NCBI RefSeq assembly: GCF_001974875.1
Contig: NZ_MTQD01000019.1
Span: forward strand, 27,067 to 91,066
Direction of reading: 5' to 3'
Origin: Pseudoalteromonas sp. EB27
Lineage (GTDB): Bacteria; Pseudomonadota; Gammaproteobacteria; Enterobacterales; Alteromonadaceae
DNA length: 64,000 nucleotides
The first letter of the stretch is position 1. Every line of letters starts with the position of its first letter. The notes under the pieces were generated by a model. That model saw only the letters and a list, made by a program, of their open reading frames with translations. It did no database searches and was not told where the DNA came from. Below, one piece after another: positions 1-9,020 of this stretch. Made by a program: the position numbers and the translations under genes.

Positions 1-8
1 GGAATAAA

Positions 9-524
9 ATGAAAAAACAACTACTCTCACTATTGGTTTTATTAAGTGCGCCTACTTTTGCTGCGCAAACACAATTTAATACTCAAGCGTTACAAGCATG
101 TAGCTTTATTGAAAATGACTTTAACCGATTACTTTGCTATGACAATACAGTTGCTGGTAAATCATTAACAAAGCCAACAGTAACAAAAACGCTTACTCCA
201 CCAACGGCTAACAATGTACCTCAAGTCGTAGCTGCTGCACCAATTCAAGCAAAGGCAAAAGCTGACGATTTTGGCTTAGAGTACAAAGAATCACAGGTAG
301 AAAAAGAGACTGAAATTAAAGCTATGGTTACTTCAGTTAAAGAAGCCGCTTATGGCGAGTTAATTATCTCTCTAGATAACGGCCAACAATGGCGTCAAAT
401 TGGCTCTGACAGCATGCGTTTAAAAGAAAACGATACAATTGTAATTAGCCGTGGTGCATTCAACTCATTTTTACTGAAACAAGACGGTAAAAACCGCTCT
501 ATTCGCGTTAAACGTACTAAATAA
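9..524 (+). CDS. exported hypothetical protein, VasI-like N-terminus
   Basis: 171 residues. A Lys-start, hydrophobic signal peptide ends near residue 18 (FAA-Q), so the protein is probably periplasmic. After it comes a motif of the type CxFIExDxxRLLCYD, with two cysteines likely to form a disulfide; the same pattern occurs near the N-terminus of type VI-associated VasI/TagO-like proteins. A low-complexity Ala/Pro/Thr linker follows, then a C-terminal part (about residues 95-170) rich in beta-strand residues ending in a basic tail. A GGAATAAA stretch just upstream supports this start. The stop overlaps the tatD start by one base, so the genes are probably co-transcribed. No T6SS genes are nearby, so the VasI resemblance is not evidence of function. 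Confidence 0.75.
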   Translation: MKKQLLSLLVLLSAPTFAAQTQFNTQALQACSFIENDFNRLLCYDNTVAGKSLTKPTVTKTLTPPTANNVPQVVAAAPIQAKAKADDFGLEYKESQVEKETEIKAMVTSVKEAAYGELIISLDNGQQWRQIGSDSMRLKENDTIVISRGAFNSFLLKQDGKNRSIRVKRTK

Positions 525-1309
525 TGTCATATACGTTAATTGATGCTGGGGTTAACTTAGCCAATCATCAATTTAATGACCAGCATCGTGATGTAGTTAC
601 ACGCGCAAGTGAAGCCGGTGTTACAAATATGCTTATTATAGGTTGTGATATTGCAAGCAGTCAGCAATCACTTGAACTTGCAATAAAACATCTTCAATAT
701 TCTACAGCGGGTATACACCCACATGATGCTAAGTCGGCGACGGATGAATTAGAAGTACAATTAACTGCACTTGCAAACAATAAGCAAGTTATAGCGATTG
801 GTGAGTGCGGCCTTGATTATAACCGTGACTTTTCACCTCGCGATGTACAGCGTAGCGTTTTTAGACGCCACCTAACGCTTGCCGAAAAATTAGATTTACC
901 GGTTTACTTACATGAACGTGATGCAAGTGACGATATGTTGAGTATTCTAAAAGAGTTTAATATTCGCGGTGTACTTCATTGTTTTACGGGTAACTCTGTA
1001 GCTCTTAAGCAATATTTAGATTTAGGTCTGTATATTGGTATAACAGGTTGGGTATGTGATGAAAGGCGTGGCAAAGAATTACAACAGCTAGTACCTAGTA
1101 TTCCTCTAGATCGATTATTAATAGAAACTGATGCACCATTTTTAATTCCACGAACAGTTAAGCCAAAACCTAAATCGCGTAAAAATGAACCCGCTCTGCT
1201 CCCTTATATTTGCCAAACAGTTGCGCAACTTTATCAAACAGATGAAGAATTAATAGCCCGAAAAACAACAGAAAACTTTTACAATGTTTTTGGTTTAAAG
1301 AGCTGCTAA
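524..1309 (+). CDS. tatD: TatD family 3'-5' DNase / metal-dependent hydrolase
   Basis: 261 residues, the usual family length. It is a TIM-barrel metal hydrolase of the TatD type. Visible signatures are the N-terminal DAGVNL, the GIHPHDA histidine motif, AIGECGLDYNRDF, the LHCFTGN motif and the TDAPFL metal motif. The segment YIGITGWVCDERRG and the PKxxxRKNEPA tail match TatD proper better than its paralogs YcfH and YjjV. TatD is a cytoplasmic Mg-dependent nuclease linked to DNA repair and quality control. It overlaps both neighbours at start and stop (TAATG junctions), which indicates translational coupling with the exported hypothetical before it and the diguanylate cyclase after it. Confidence 0.92.
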   Translation: MSYTLIDAGVNLANHQFNDQHRDVVTRASEAGVTNMLIIGCDIASSQQSLELAIKHLQYSTAGIHPHDAKSATDELEVQLTALANNKQVIAIGECGLDYNRDFSPRDVQRSVFRRHLTLAEKLDLPVYLHERDASDDMLSILKEFNIRGVLHCFTGNSVALKQYLDLGLYIGITGWVCDERRGKELQQLVPSIPLDRLLIETDAPFLIPRTVKPKPKSRKNEPALLPYICQTVAQLYQTDEELIARKTTENFYNVFGLKSC

Positions 1310-3162
1310 TGGCGTGCGCAAAGGCATTACTAAGTCTATTAATGCTTCTTTGCACTTTTTATTCATTTGCAAACCCGGTAATAATAAAACACGATTTCAA
1401 CTCTCAAAACATCAATAACCTGTATTACTCTTTTGAACCAACGTCGCTATTACATGCACAACAAAGTAGCAAGGTAGACTGGCAAAAAACCTTAGGCAAA
1501 CCTCTTAACCTAGGTCTTGAGCAACGTTCTGTATGGGTGAAATTTAAAATAAAAAACACGCTTAGTTATAATACCGAACAACTGTTGTCGCTAAACAACC
1601 CTCTGCTAAACGACGTTCAAGTATATCAGTTACATAACTCGCAATTACTTTCTTACACCCAAATTGGCGATGCATACCCCCTTGATAAGCGTGCGATCAG
1701 AAGTGAATCTTTATTAGTTAAACTAATTTGCCCTGCAAATAGCGAAACGATTATTATACTGAAGGTGATGAATAGCTCAGGCTTGCGAGTCCCTTTAACT
1801 TTGTGGCAACCAGAAGCTTATTTAGCGCATAAAGGTAAACTTAATTTACTCTATGGCTTATTGATTGGTTTTATATTTTCTTTAGGTGTGAGCTGCTTAG
1901 TTTTATATGGTTTTTCGCGTAAACGTTATTTTATTTGTGCTGGTTTAATCACACTCACATTGGGGGGGGTCTTAGCCTACCTTTGCGGCTTTGGCTTAAG
2001 ATATATTCACCCTAATTTGCCGGCATTACAGCAAGTTATGATCCCTATACTACTTATGCTTATTACTTTAATGTTTTTACCTTTGCAAAAGCAAATTTGC
2101 CATCCAAAGCCCTCTTCTTTACTAACGGTTCAAAAGGTAGTGGTTAACGTAGTTGGTGTCTCATTATTATTTATTTGGTTATTTCCAAACCATATAGTGA
2201 CACTATTTTGCTTAACGGCTACCCCAATCGCTTTAGGCTTTTATATTGCAACTACATTTACGTGCATGCGTTTAGCGCCTTCTAAACCTAATAAAGCGCT
2301 ATTGCTCGTATTAGTTTTTTTCTTGGTGGTAATGCTTTATTTTATTGTGGCAGTAATGGGGCTATACGCCTTTAGCAGAAGTACATTAGCATTTGTATTT
2401 GCATGCTTTTTTAGCTGCACTTTCTGTCTATGTTACAGTGTAATGAAGTTATTTATTTTACAACGCGATGAAGAAGTAATAGCTCAGCAAACCTTGATTG
2501 CTGAAAATGCAGCCCAAGATACACTGCTTAAAGAGCGCTTAAAGTTACAAGAAAAAACGCGCCAAGAACTCGAATCACAAGTCGACGAACGCACCTTTGA
2601 ATTACAAGTTACACTTAGAGAACTTGAAGAAAAAAATCGTTCACTTGAGTTACTCAATACCGAAGACGCTTTAACCGGAATAAAAAACAGACGTTTTTTT
2701 GATAAGAAACTCGTCATGGAACTTCGTCGGTCTCGCCGAGAGCAAACACCACTTAGCATTGTTATGCTTGATATAGACCGGTTCAAAAGCATTAACGATA
2801 CGTACGGACACATAATTGGCGATCAAGTTATTAAAGCTGTATCTGACCTAATAAAAGATCATTTAAAGCGCCCACTAGATGAAGTTGCCCGCTACGGCGG
2901 TGAGGAATTTGTGGTGCTATTACCTAATACCCCCAATGAAGGCGCACAAGACATAGCTGAAAAAATACGAGCAGCTATCTCAGCCAGTACAGTAACGGTA
3001 GCCAATAATGATATTCAATTTACAATTAGCGCTGGTGTATACACCAGCATTGCTGATGATGTTAGCAATCCTCAAATTTTTACTGAGTGCGCCGACAAAG
3101 CACTTTATTACGCAAAGCAACATGGCCGTAATCAAGTAATTACTTTTCCATTACCACAGTAG
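1309..3162 (+). CDS. 7TM-DISM membrane diguanylate cyclase (GGDEF)
   Basis: 617 residues. A signal peptide (about 1-21) is followed by an extracellular sensory domain resembling 7TMR-DISMED2 (about 25-165). Seven hydrophobic segments cover roughly residues 178-385, then a coiled coil (about 390-450) and a GGDEF domain (about 455-615). The active-site sequence RYGGEEF lies near residue 529, intact for c-di-GMP synthesis. An RxxD inhibitory site is not obvious. It is predicted to be an inner-membrane enzyme converting an extracellular cue into c-di-GMP. The start overlaps the tatD stop, and hemB follows after 12 bases. A c-di-GMP-I riboswitch elsewhere in this window (near 35.8 kb) shows that the organism reads this messenger in its RNAs too. 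Confidence 0.9.
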   Translation: MACAKALLSLLMLLCTFYSFANPVIIKHDFNSQNINNLYYSFEPTSLLHAQQSSKVDWQKTLGKPLNLGLEQRSVWVKFKIKNTLSYNTEQLLSLNNPLLNDVQVYQLHNSQLLSYTQIGDAYPLDKRAIRSESLLVKLICPANSETIIILKVMNSSGLRVPLTLWQPEAYLAHKGKLNLLYGLLIGFIFSLGVSCLVLYGFSRKRYFICAGLITLTLGGVLAYLCGFGLRYIHPNLPALQQVMIPILLMLITLMFLPLQKQICHPKPSSLLTVQKVVVNVVGVSLLFIWLFPNHIVTLFCLTATPIALGFYIATTFTCMRLAPSKPNKALLLVLVFFLVVMLYFIVAVMGLYAFSRSTLAFVFACFFSCTFCLCYSVMKLFILQRDEEVIAQQTLIAENAAQDTLLKERLKLQEKTRQELESQVDERTFELQVTLRELEEKNRSLELLNTEDALTGIKNRRFFDKKLVMELRRSRREQTPLSIVMLDIDRFKSINDTYGHIIGDQVIKAVSDLIKDHLKRPLDEVARYGGEEFVVLLPNTPNEGAQDIAEKIRAAISASTVTVANNDIQFTISAGVYTSIADDVSNPQIFTECADKALYYAKQHGRNQVITFPLPQ

Positions 3163-3174
3163 GAGCATATTAAT

Positions 3175-4185
3175 ATGGCCCAATCAGGATTAGACCTTTT
3201 CCCGTATACTCGCATGCGCAGAATGCGCCGCAGCGACTTTTCTCGCCGCTTAATGGCTGAAAATCAACTTAGCGTAAACGATTTAATTTACCCTGTATTT
3301 GTACTTGAAGGTAAAAATCGCCGCGAAGCAATTGAATCAATGCCGGGTATCGAGCGTTTATCAATAGATTTGCTGTTGCTTGAAGCAAAAGAACTTGTTG
3401 AACTTGGTGTACCTGCCTTAGCTATTTTTCCGGTAACACCTGCGGATAAAAAATCATTATTTGCCGAAGAAGCATATAATGATGATGGCTTAGTCCAACG
3501 CACTGTTCGTGCTTTAAAAGAAGCATTTCCTGAGTTGGGTGTAATTACTGATGGTGCACTTGATCCATTCACAACGCACGGTCAAGACGGCATTATTGAT
3601 GACACTGGCTATGTGATAAACGACGTAACCACCGAAATTTTAGTTAAACAAGCACTCTCACATGCAGAAGCAGGCGCTGATGTAATTGCCCCTTCAGACA
3701 TGATGGATGGCCGTATTGCTGCAATTCGTGAAGCGCTTGAAGCTGATGGGTTTGTGCATACCCGTATTATGGCCTACTCAGCTAAATACGCATCTAGCTA
3801 CTATGGCCCATTTAGAGATGCAATAGGTTCTGCTAGTAACTTAAAAGGTGCCGATAAAAAAACCTACCAAATGGACCCTGCAAACTCTGATGAAGCAATA
3901 CGTGAAGTCGCATTAGACTTACAAGAAGGCGCTGATATGGTCATGGTTAAGCCTGGCATGCCTTATTTAGATATTGTACGTCGTGTTAAAGACGAGTTTG
4001 GTGTACCTACTTTCGCATATCAGGTAAGTGGCGAGTATGCAATGCACAAAGCAGCTATCGATAACGGTTGGTTAAGTGAGGAAGCTACTATAATGGAGTC
4101 TTTACTTGCATTTAAGCGTGCAGGCGCTGATGGAATATTGACCTACTTTGCTAAGCAAGCCGCACAATACCTAGCTAAAAAGTAA
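3175..4185 (+). CDS. hemB: delta-aminolevulinic acid dehydratase (porphobilinogen synthase)
   Basis: 336 residues, full length. HemB condenses two 5-aminolevulinate molecules into porphobilinogen in the heme pathway. The Schiff-base lysine lies in MVKPGMPYLD (about Lys259), with a second conserved lysine in AYSAKYASSYYGPF. The metal-site segment reads GALDPFTTHGQDG: the three zinc-binding cysteines of the E. coli-type enzyme are absent and Asp takes their place, as in the magnesium-dependent Pseudomonas class. An AGGAGC ribosome-binding site lies just upstream of the ATG. It closes a run of close-packed genes and is followed at once by an intrinsic terminator. Confidence 0.97.
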   Translation: MAQSGLDLFPYTRMRRMRRSDFSRRLMAENQLSVNDLIYPVFVLEGKNRREAIESMPGIERLSIDLLLLEAKELVELGVPALAIFPVTPADKKSLFAEEAYNDDGLVQRTVRALKEAFPELGVITDGALDPFTTHGQDGIIDDTGYVINDVTTEILVKQALSHAEAGADVIAPSDMMDGRIAAIREALEADGFVHTRIMAYSAKYASSYYGPFRDAIGSASNLKGADKKTYQMDPANSDEAIREVALDLQEGADMVMVKPGMPYLDIVRRVKDEFGVPTFAYQVSGEYAMHKAAIDNGWLSEEATIMESLLAFKRAGADGILTYFAKQAAQYLAKK

Positions 4186-4194
4186 GGGTTTTAT

Positions 4195-4222
4195 AAAAAG
4201 GCGGTTAAACCGCCTTTTATTT
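4195..4222 (+). terminator. intrinsic terminator after hemB
   Basis: Hairpin AAAAGGCGGTTTAACCGCC-type: stem AAAGGCGG / CCGCCTTT around a short TTAAA loop, followed by T-rich sequence. It lies ten bases after the hemB stop. Confidence 0.85.
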
Positions 4223-4313
4223 ACATTCGTTTACCTTTTTGTATTATTTTCGTCATATTTATTCTCTAAACTGGTGTCCCATTTTGGGATTAATACACGG
4301 GAATAATAAAAAA

Positions 4314-7052
4314 ATGTTTAAAACAAAAATAACACCACTCGCACTTGTTATAGCCAGTCTCAGTGCACCAGCATCCGCTGATCTAATCATTTCTGAATAT
4401 ATAGAAGGAAGTGGTTACAATAAAGCCATTGAACTTTACAATAATGCAACAACAGACATTGACCTTAGTGAATACTCATTACAGCGCTATTCAAATGGCT
4501 CTGCTAGCGTATCTACAGAAATTACATTAAGCGGTACTTTAGCTGCAAATAGTACCTATGTAATTGTCAATGCGGACACTAGAGCTTCTACCGACCTTTC
4601 AGGTAAAGCTGATCTATTAGATAGCGTAGTTAACTTTAATGGTGACGATGCAATCGTATTGACTAAGGATGGATCTGTTGTTGATAGTTTTGGACAAGTT
4701 GGTGTCGATCCTGGTTCATCGTGGTCAGAAGGCGGAGTAACCACAGCGAATCAAACTTTACGCAGAAAAGATGAAATTACTACAGGAAGAACAACACCTG
4801 ATGCAGCATTTAACCCAAGTGAAGAATGGGTACAGTTCGACCAAGATGAGTTTGACGGCTTAGGCTCACATGCAGGTAATGGTGGAACAACACCTGAACC
4901 AATTCCAGAACCAGAACCACTTGAACCACTTGTTTGTGACGCAGAAAAAGTACTAATTAACGCTATACAAGGTGATAGTTCTGCAAGCCCGCTTGTTGAT
5001 ACATTAGTAGAACTTGAAGGTGTAGTAACCGCAGACTTCCAAGGTGATGATCAATTAAAAGGCTTTTTTGTTAGCTCACTTGCTGCAGACATAGATGCCA
5101 ATCCACTAACTTCTGAAGGTGTGTTTGTTTATTTTGCAGATACTGATGTAAATGTTGGTGACCATGTGCGCGTACAAGGTACTGTTGAAGAGTATTTTGA
5201 TGCAACACAAATTGGCAGCGTAAGCCAAGTAGCAATTTGTGATACAGGTTTACCTGTAGCAGCTACAAAAATTACTTTACCTTTAGCTGATACAACGGAT
5301 TTAGAGGCTTTTGAAGGTATGCTAGTTACTTTAGAGCAACCATTAGTAGTAACTAATAACTTTGGCCTTGGTCGATATGGTGAAGTTGAGTTAGCAACAG
5401 AGCGCTTGTATCAAGGTACACAGGTTGCACTACCTGGAGATACGGCTAATGCAGTTGAAACAGAAAACCTGCTTAAAAAGATCCTACTAGATGATGGCTC
5501 TACTGTACAAAACTTAGATCCAACAGCGTACCCAACCCCAGGCTTGTCAGCAGAAAATACATTACGTACTGGTGACACTGTAAACACAGTTACAGGTGCA
5601 CTTGCTTATAGCTTTAGCCTTTACAGAATACACCCAACTTTAGCACCTCAGTTTATTGCAACAAATGCACGTGAAGATGCGCCTGAACTTAATGCTGAAG
5701 CAGATTTACGCGTAGCTAGCTTCAACGTACTTAATTACTTTAATGGTGATGGCCAAGGCGAAGGATTCCCTACCGCTCGAGGTGCAGATTCAGAAGCTGA
5801 ACTTATTCGTCAAGAAGCTAAAATTGTAAGTGCAATTAGCGCTATCCAGGCCGACGTTGTTGGTTTAATGGAAATAGAAAATGATGGCTTTGGCGAATTT
5901 AGCGCTATTGCGAGCTTAGTAAATGCATTAAACGAAGCTGATTCAGCTAACCAATACGCATTTGTTGACTTTAACGTAGATCAAATTGGTACAGATGCAA
6001 TTACTACCGCATTAATTTATCGTGCTAACAAAGTAGAAGAAGTAGGTACTGCTGCCATTACAACTGAAGCACCATTTGATTTTAGTAATCGTGCTCCAAT
6101 TGCACAAAGCTTTAAATCATTAGAAACTGATGAAGTATTTACAGTTGCTGTGTCACACCTTAAATCTAAAAGCTGTGGTAGTGCTTCGGGTAATAATGCA
6201 GATTCAGGTGATGGCCAAGGCTGTTGGAATGAAATACGCACAGAAGGTGCTAATGCATTCGCTGATTGGCTTGATAGCAAACCAACCGGTATTGACGACG
6301 AAGATACTATTTTAGTCGGCGATATGAATGCTTACGCAATGGAAGACCCAATACGTGCATTTGCTGATAAAGGCTACAAAAATGTAGTTGCAGAAATTGA
6401 TGGGGATACACTTGGTTACTCTTACAGCTTTTCTGGTCGCGCTGGTAGTTTAGATCACGCAGTAGCTACCCAATCACTACTTAGTAAAATTGTTGCAGCA
6501 ACAGATTGGCACATCAACGCAGATGAACCTATTTCTCTTGATTACAATGTAGAGTTTAAAAGCGAAGGTCAACAATCTAGTTTGTACTCTGAAAGTGCAT
6601 ACCGCGCATCAGATCACGACCCTGTAATTATTGATATTAAATCTGAAATTACTTTAACACCTGAAGAGCAAACGCCTGTTATTACAGCTGATCAAGTTTT
6701 TGCAGTCGATGAAAACAGCGCAATTGGTACAGTTATCGGCACGCTCGATTTTAGTGATCCAAATGCCGATGAATCACCTGTTGTTAAATTTATTACATCT
6801 AATAATGATAGCGTTTCAATTAACAATCAGGGGCAGTTAATTGTTGCTGGAGAGATTGATTACGAATTCGAAAATCGTATTACTTTAACAGTGCAAGCTC
6901 AAGATAGCGTGGGTAACTTATCTAACGTTGAAAAAGTAGCTGTGAAAGTAAATAACTTACGCTCAGATGACGATAATGATGCAGGTTCATTATTATGGTT
7001 ATCACTTCTTTTAGCACCACTATCAATAGTGCGTCGATTTAAAAAGAAATAA
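4314..7052 (+). CDS. ExeM/NucH-type extracellular nuclease with lamin-tail domain and GlyGly-CTERM-like anchor
   Basis: 912 residues from the ATG at 4314. An upstream in-frame ATG at 4239 would bury the signal peptide MFKTKITPLALVIASLSAPASA, so it is rejected. Order: lamin-tail-like domain starting LIISEYIEG (about 23-150), a Pro/Glu linker (about 194-206), an OB-fold region (about 210-330), an endonuclease/exonuclease/phosphatase domain (about 460-770; VASFNVLNYF, MEIEND, VGDMNAY, SDHDPV), a cadherin-like repeat (about 785-880), and a C-terminal tail of Asp-rich/AGS, hydrophobic helix and basic end. That tail fits a GlyGly-CTERM signal processed by rhombosortase. It is predicted to be a secreted or surface DNase for using or remodelling extracellular DNA. 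Terminators on both sides make it a single-gene unit. Confidence 0.9.
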   Translation: MFKTKITPLALVIASLSAPASADLIISEYIEGSGYNKAIELYNNATTDIDLSEYSLQRYSNGSASVSTEITLSGTLAANSTYVIVNADTRASTDLSGKADLLDSVVNFNGDDAIVLTKDGSVVDSFGQVGVDPGSSWSEGGVTTANQTLRRKDEITTGRTTPDAAFNPSEEWVQFDQDEFDGLGSHAGNGGTTPEPIPEPEPLEPLVCDAEKVLINAIQGDSSASPLVDTLVELEGVVTADFQGDDQLKGFFVSSLAADIDANPLTSEGVFVYFADTDVNVGDHVRVQGTVEEYFDATQIGSVSQVAICDTGLPVAATKITLPLADTTDLEAFEGMLVTLEQPLVVTNNFGLGRYGEVELATERLYQGTQVALPGDTANAVETENLLKKILLDDGSTVQNLDPTAYPTPGLSAENTLRTGDTVNTVTGALAYSFSLYRIHPTLAPQFIATNAREDAPELNAEADLRVASFNVLNYFNGDGQGEGFPTARGADSEAELIRQEAKIVSAISAIQADVVGLMEIENDGFGEFSAIASLVNALNEADSANQYAFVDFNVDQIGTDAITTALIYRANKVEEVGTAAITTEAPFDFSNRAPIAQSFKSLETDEVFTVAVSHLKSKSCGSASGNNADSGDGQGCWNEIRTEGANAFADWLDSKPTGIDDEDTILVGDMNAYAMEDPIRAFADKGYKNVVAEIDGDTLGYSYSFSGRAGSLDHAVATQSLLSKIVAATDWHINADEPISLDYNVEFKSEGQQSSLYSESAYRASDHDPVIIDIKSEITLTPEEQTPVITADQVFAVDENSAIGTVIGTLDFSDPNADESPVVKFITSNNDSVSINNQGQLIVAGEIDYEFENRITLTVQAQDSVGNLSNVEKVAVKVNNLRSDDDNDAGSLLWLSLLLAPLSIVRRFKKK

Positions 7053-7073
7053 CTAAGTTAAATCCAAACATTT

Positions 7074-7103
7074 AAAAAGCCGCTCTTGCGGCTTTTTTAT
7101 TTT
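7074..7103 (+). terminator. intrinsic terminator after the nuclease gene
   Basis: Stem AAAAAGCCGC / GCGGCTTTTTT with a TCTT loop, followed by a T-rich tail, starting about 20 bases after the stop. Confidence 0.88.
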
Positions 7104-7381
7104 ATACAAATGTAATTCAGACAAGCTTCATTAAACCCCCCGTAATATGTTCAGACGATCTGTGAATCTTCTAGTAATTAACCAGTAACAACTACATACA
7201 TTTGAGTGAATTTTACACAATGAAACTCTTTTTATTATGTATATCGGTTTTACCTATTGAAAAGTATGAACTTTTATATGGGTTCACATTTTGCTTTAAA
7301 TAATTAAGAAGATACTTACTAAACAAAATCAATATTTACCCTAAACGTAAAAATAAGTCGTGTTTTTATAAAGGAATGAGA

Positions 7382-9001
7382 ATGAAACAATTAACCCAAA
7401 ATCTGCCTAAATGGCAAAAAAAGTCAGCACCACTACTGGGTCTACTTATTATTTTTTCGACTTGGGGCAATAGCAACCAAGCGATTGCTGCAACCGTTGA
7501 TGTAGCAATCCCACAAAGTAGCTTATTTGATGTAATTAGCGCTCGCGCCAAAAAGTTAGCAAGCGAAGAATACGTGGCACCTAAAAACATTGAGCTTGAA
7601 GCACTTAACAATATTGATTATCAGGATTACCGTTCAATTCGATTTAAAAAAGACAAAGCAGTATGGAAAGATGAAGGCCTGTACGAGCTACAATTATTCC
7701 ACCCTGGTTTTTTATATAAAACACCTGTGACAATAAATACCGTTGATAGCGACTCTAAACGCAGTCGCTTACCCTTCAGTACCGACTTTTACCAATATGA
7801 TGGCACAGCGGCACCACTACAAGAAGAAATAGCTAAAAGTGTTGCGGGTACTCAACTAGGCCATGCTGGGTTTCGCATACATTACCCATTGAATACTAAC
7901 GAGTATAAAGATGAAGTAATGGTATTTCAGGGTGCATCGTATTTTAGAGTCGTTGGCCCTCAACAGGTTTATGGCTTATCAGCTAGAGGCCTTGCCATTG
8001 ATACTGCAGAAAATTCGGGTGAAGAATTTCCAGTTTTTAAAGAATTCTGGTTAGTTAAACCAAAGGCCGACCAAACACAAATTACCATTTTTGCATTATT
8101 AGATAGCCCATCTATATCGGGTGCATACAAGTTCAGTGTTGACCCTACCACTAATATGCTAGTTGATGTTGATATGCAGATATTTGCGCGTAAAGATATT
8201 AAAAAACTGGGTGTAGCACCATTAACGAGTATGTTTTATCACGGCGAAAACAGCACCAAATTTTTTGATGACTACCGCCCTGAAGTTCATGACTCGGATG
8301 GTCTATTAACTCAATCTACTGATGACAAATGGGTATGGCGCCCTCTTAACAATCCTTCGCAGTTAAGTGTTACTTCATTTTCGTACAATAACCCAAAAGG
8401 TTTTGGGTTAGCTCAACGCGATCGAAACTTTAATAACTATTTAGACACAGAAGCACATTACCACAACCGCCCCAGCCTATGGATCGAACCACAAGGTGAA
8501 TGGGGAAATGGTCGTGTAGAACTTGTAGAAATACCTACTGATACTGAAACTAACGACAATATCGTGAGTTACTGGGTACCAGAAAAGCCAATGAAAGCCG
8601 GAGATTCATTAAAGCTGAGCTACAAAATGACGACCTTTAATGCAGCTTTAACTCAGCACGAAAAAGCGCGAGTATTACGTACAAGGATTGGTAGCGCCGC
8701 TTTACCTGGTGAAGACAACCCACCACCAAAAAGTCATCGCCAATTTACTGTTGATTTTACTGGGTCGGAAATAAATCAACTTTCAGAACAATTAAAATTA
8801 GATGCCGACATTCAACTTACAACAGGCGAAGTAACCGACATAAATATCCAAAAACTGCCTGATTCACGAGGATGGCGTGTAGCTTTCAAAATTGCACCAC
8901 AGGACGATCAACCCGTTGATATGCGTTTATCGTTAAAACTACGAGACAAAGAAATTAGCGAGGTATGGAGCTATGTTTGGTACCCAAATGACATCAAGTA
9001 A
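7382..9001 (+). CDS. opgG: periplasmic glucan biosynthesis protein OpgG
   Basis: 539 residues from the ATG at 7382; an ATG six bases earlier (7376) is too close to the AAGGA at 7371-7375 to be favoured. A signal peptide runs to about residue 37 (AIAA-T). The mature protein is the OpgG/OpgD beta-sandwich family that builds or branches osmoregulated periplasmic glucans (OPGs). Family signatures include YRSIRFK near the N-terminus, GxSARGLAIDTA, and the WxEPQGxWGxGxVELVEIPT region. The next gene is opgH, the membrane glucosyltransferase, so the pair forms the standard opgGH operon. About 270 AT-rich bases upstream probably hold its promoter. Confidence 0.95.
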   Translation: MKQLTQNLPKWQKKSAPLLGLLIIFSTWGNSNQAIAATVDVAIPQSSLFDVISARAKKLASEEYVAPKNIELEALNNIDYQDYRSIRFKKDKAVWKDEGLYELQLFHPGFLYKTPVTINTVDSDSKRSRLPFSTDFYQYDGTAAPLQEEIAKSVAGTQLGHAGFRIHYPLNTNEYKDEVMVFQGASYFRVVGPQQVYGLSARGLAIDTAENSGEEFPVFKEFWLVKPKADQTQITIFALLDSPSISGAYKFSVDPTTNMLVDVDMQIFARKDIKKLGVAPLTSMFYHGENSTKFFDDYRPEVHDSDGLLTQSTDDKWVWRPLNNPSQLSVTSFSYNNPKGFGLAQRDRNFNNYLDTEAHYHNRPSLWIEPQGEWGNGRVELVEIPTDTETNDNIVSYWVPEKPMKAGDSLKLSYKMTTFNAALTQHEKARVLRTRIGSAALPGEDNPPPKSHRQFTVDFTGSEINQLSEQLKLDADIQLTTGEVTDINIQKLPDSRGWRVAFKIAPQDDQPVDMRLSLKLRDKEISEVWSYVWYPNDIK

Positions 9002-9020
9002 TAAAGGGAAGGGCACTCCT

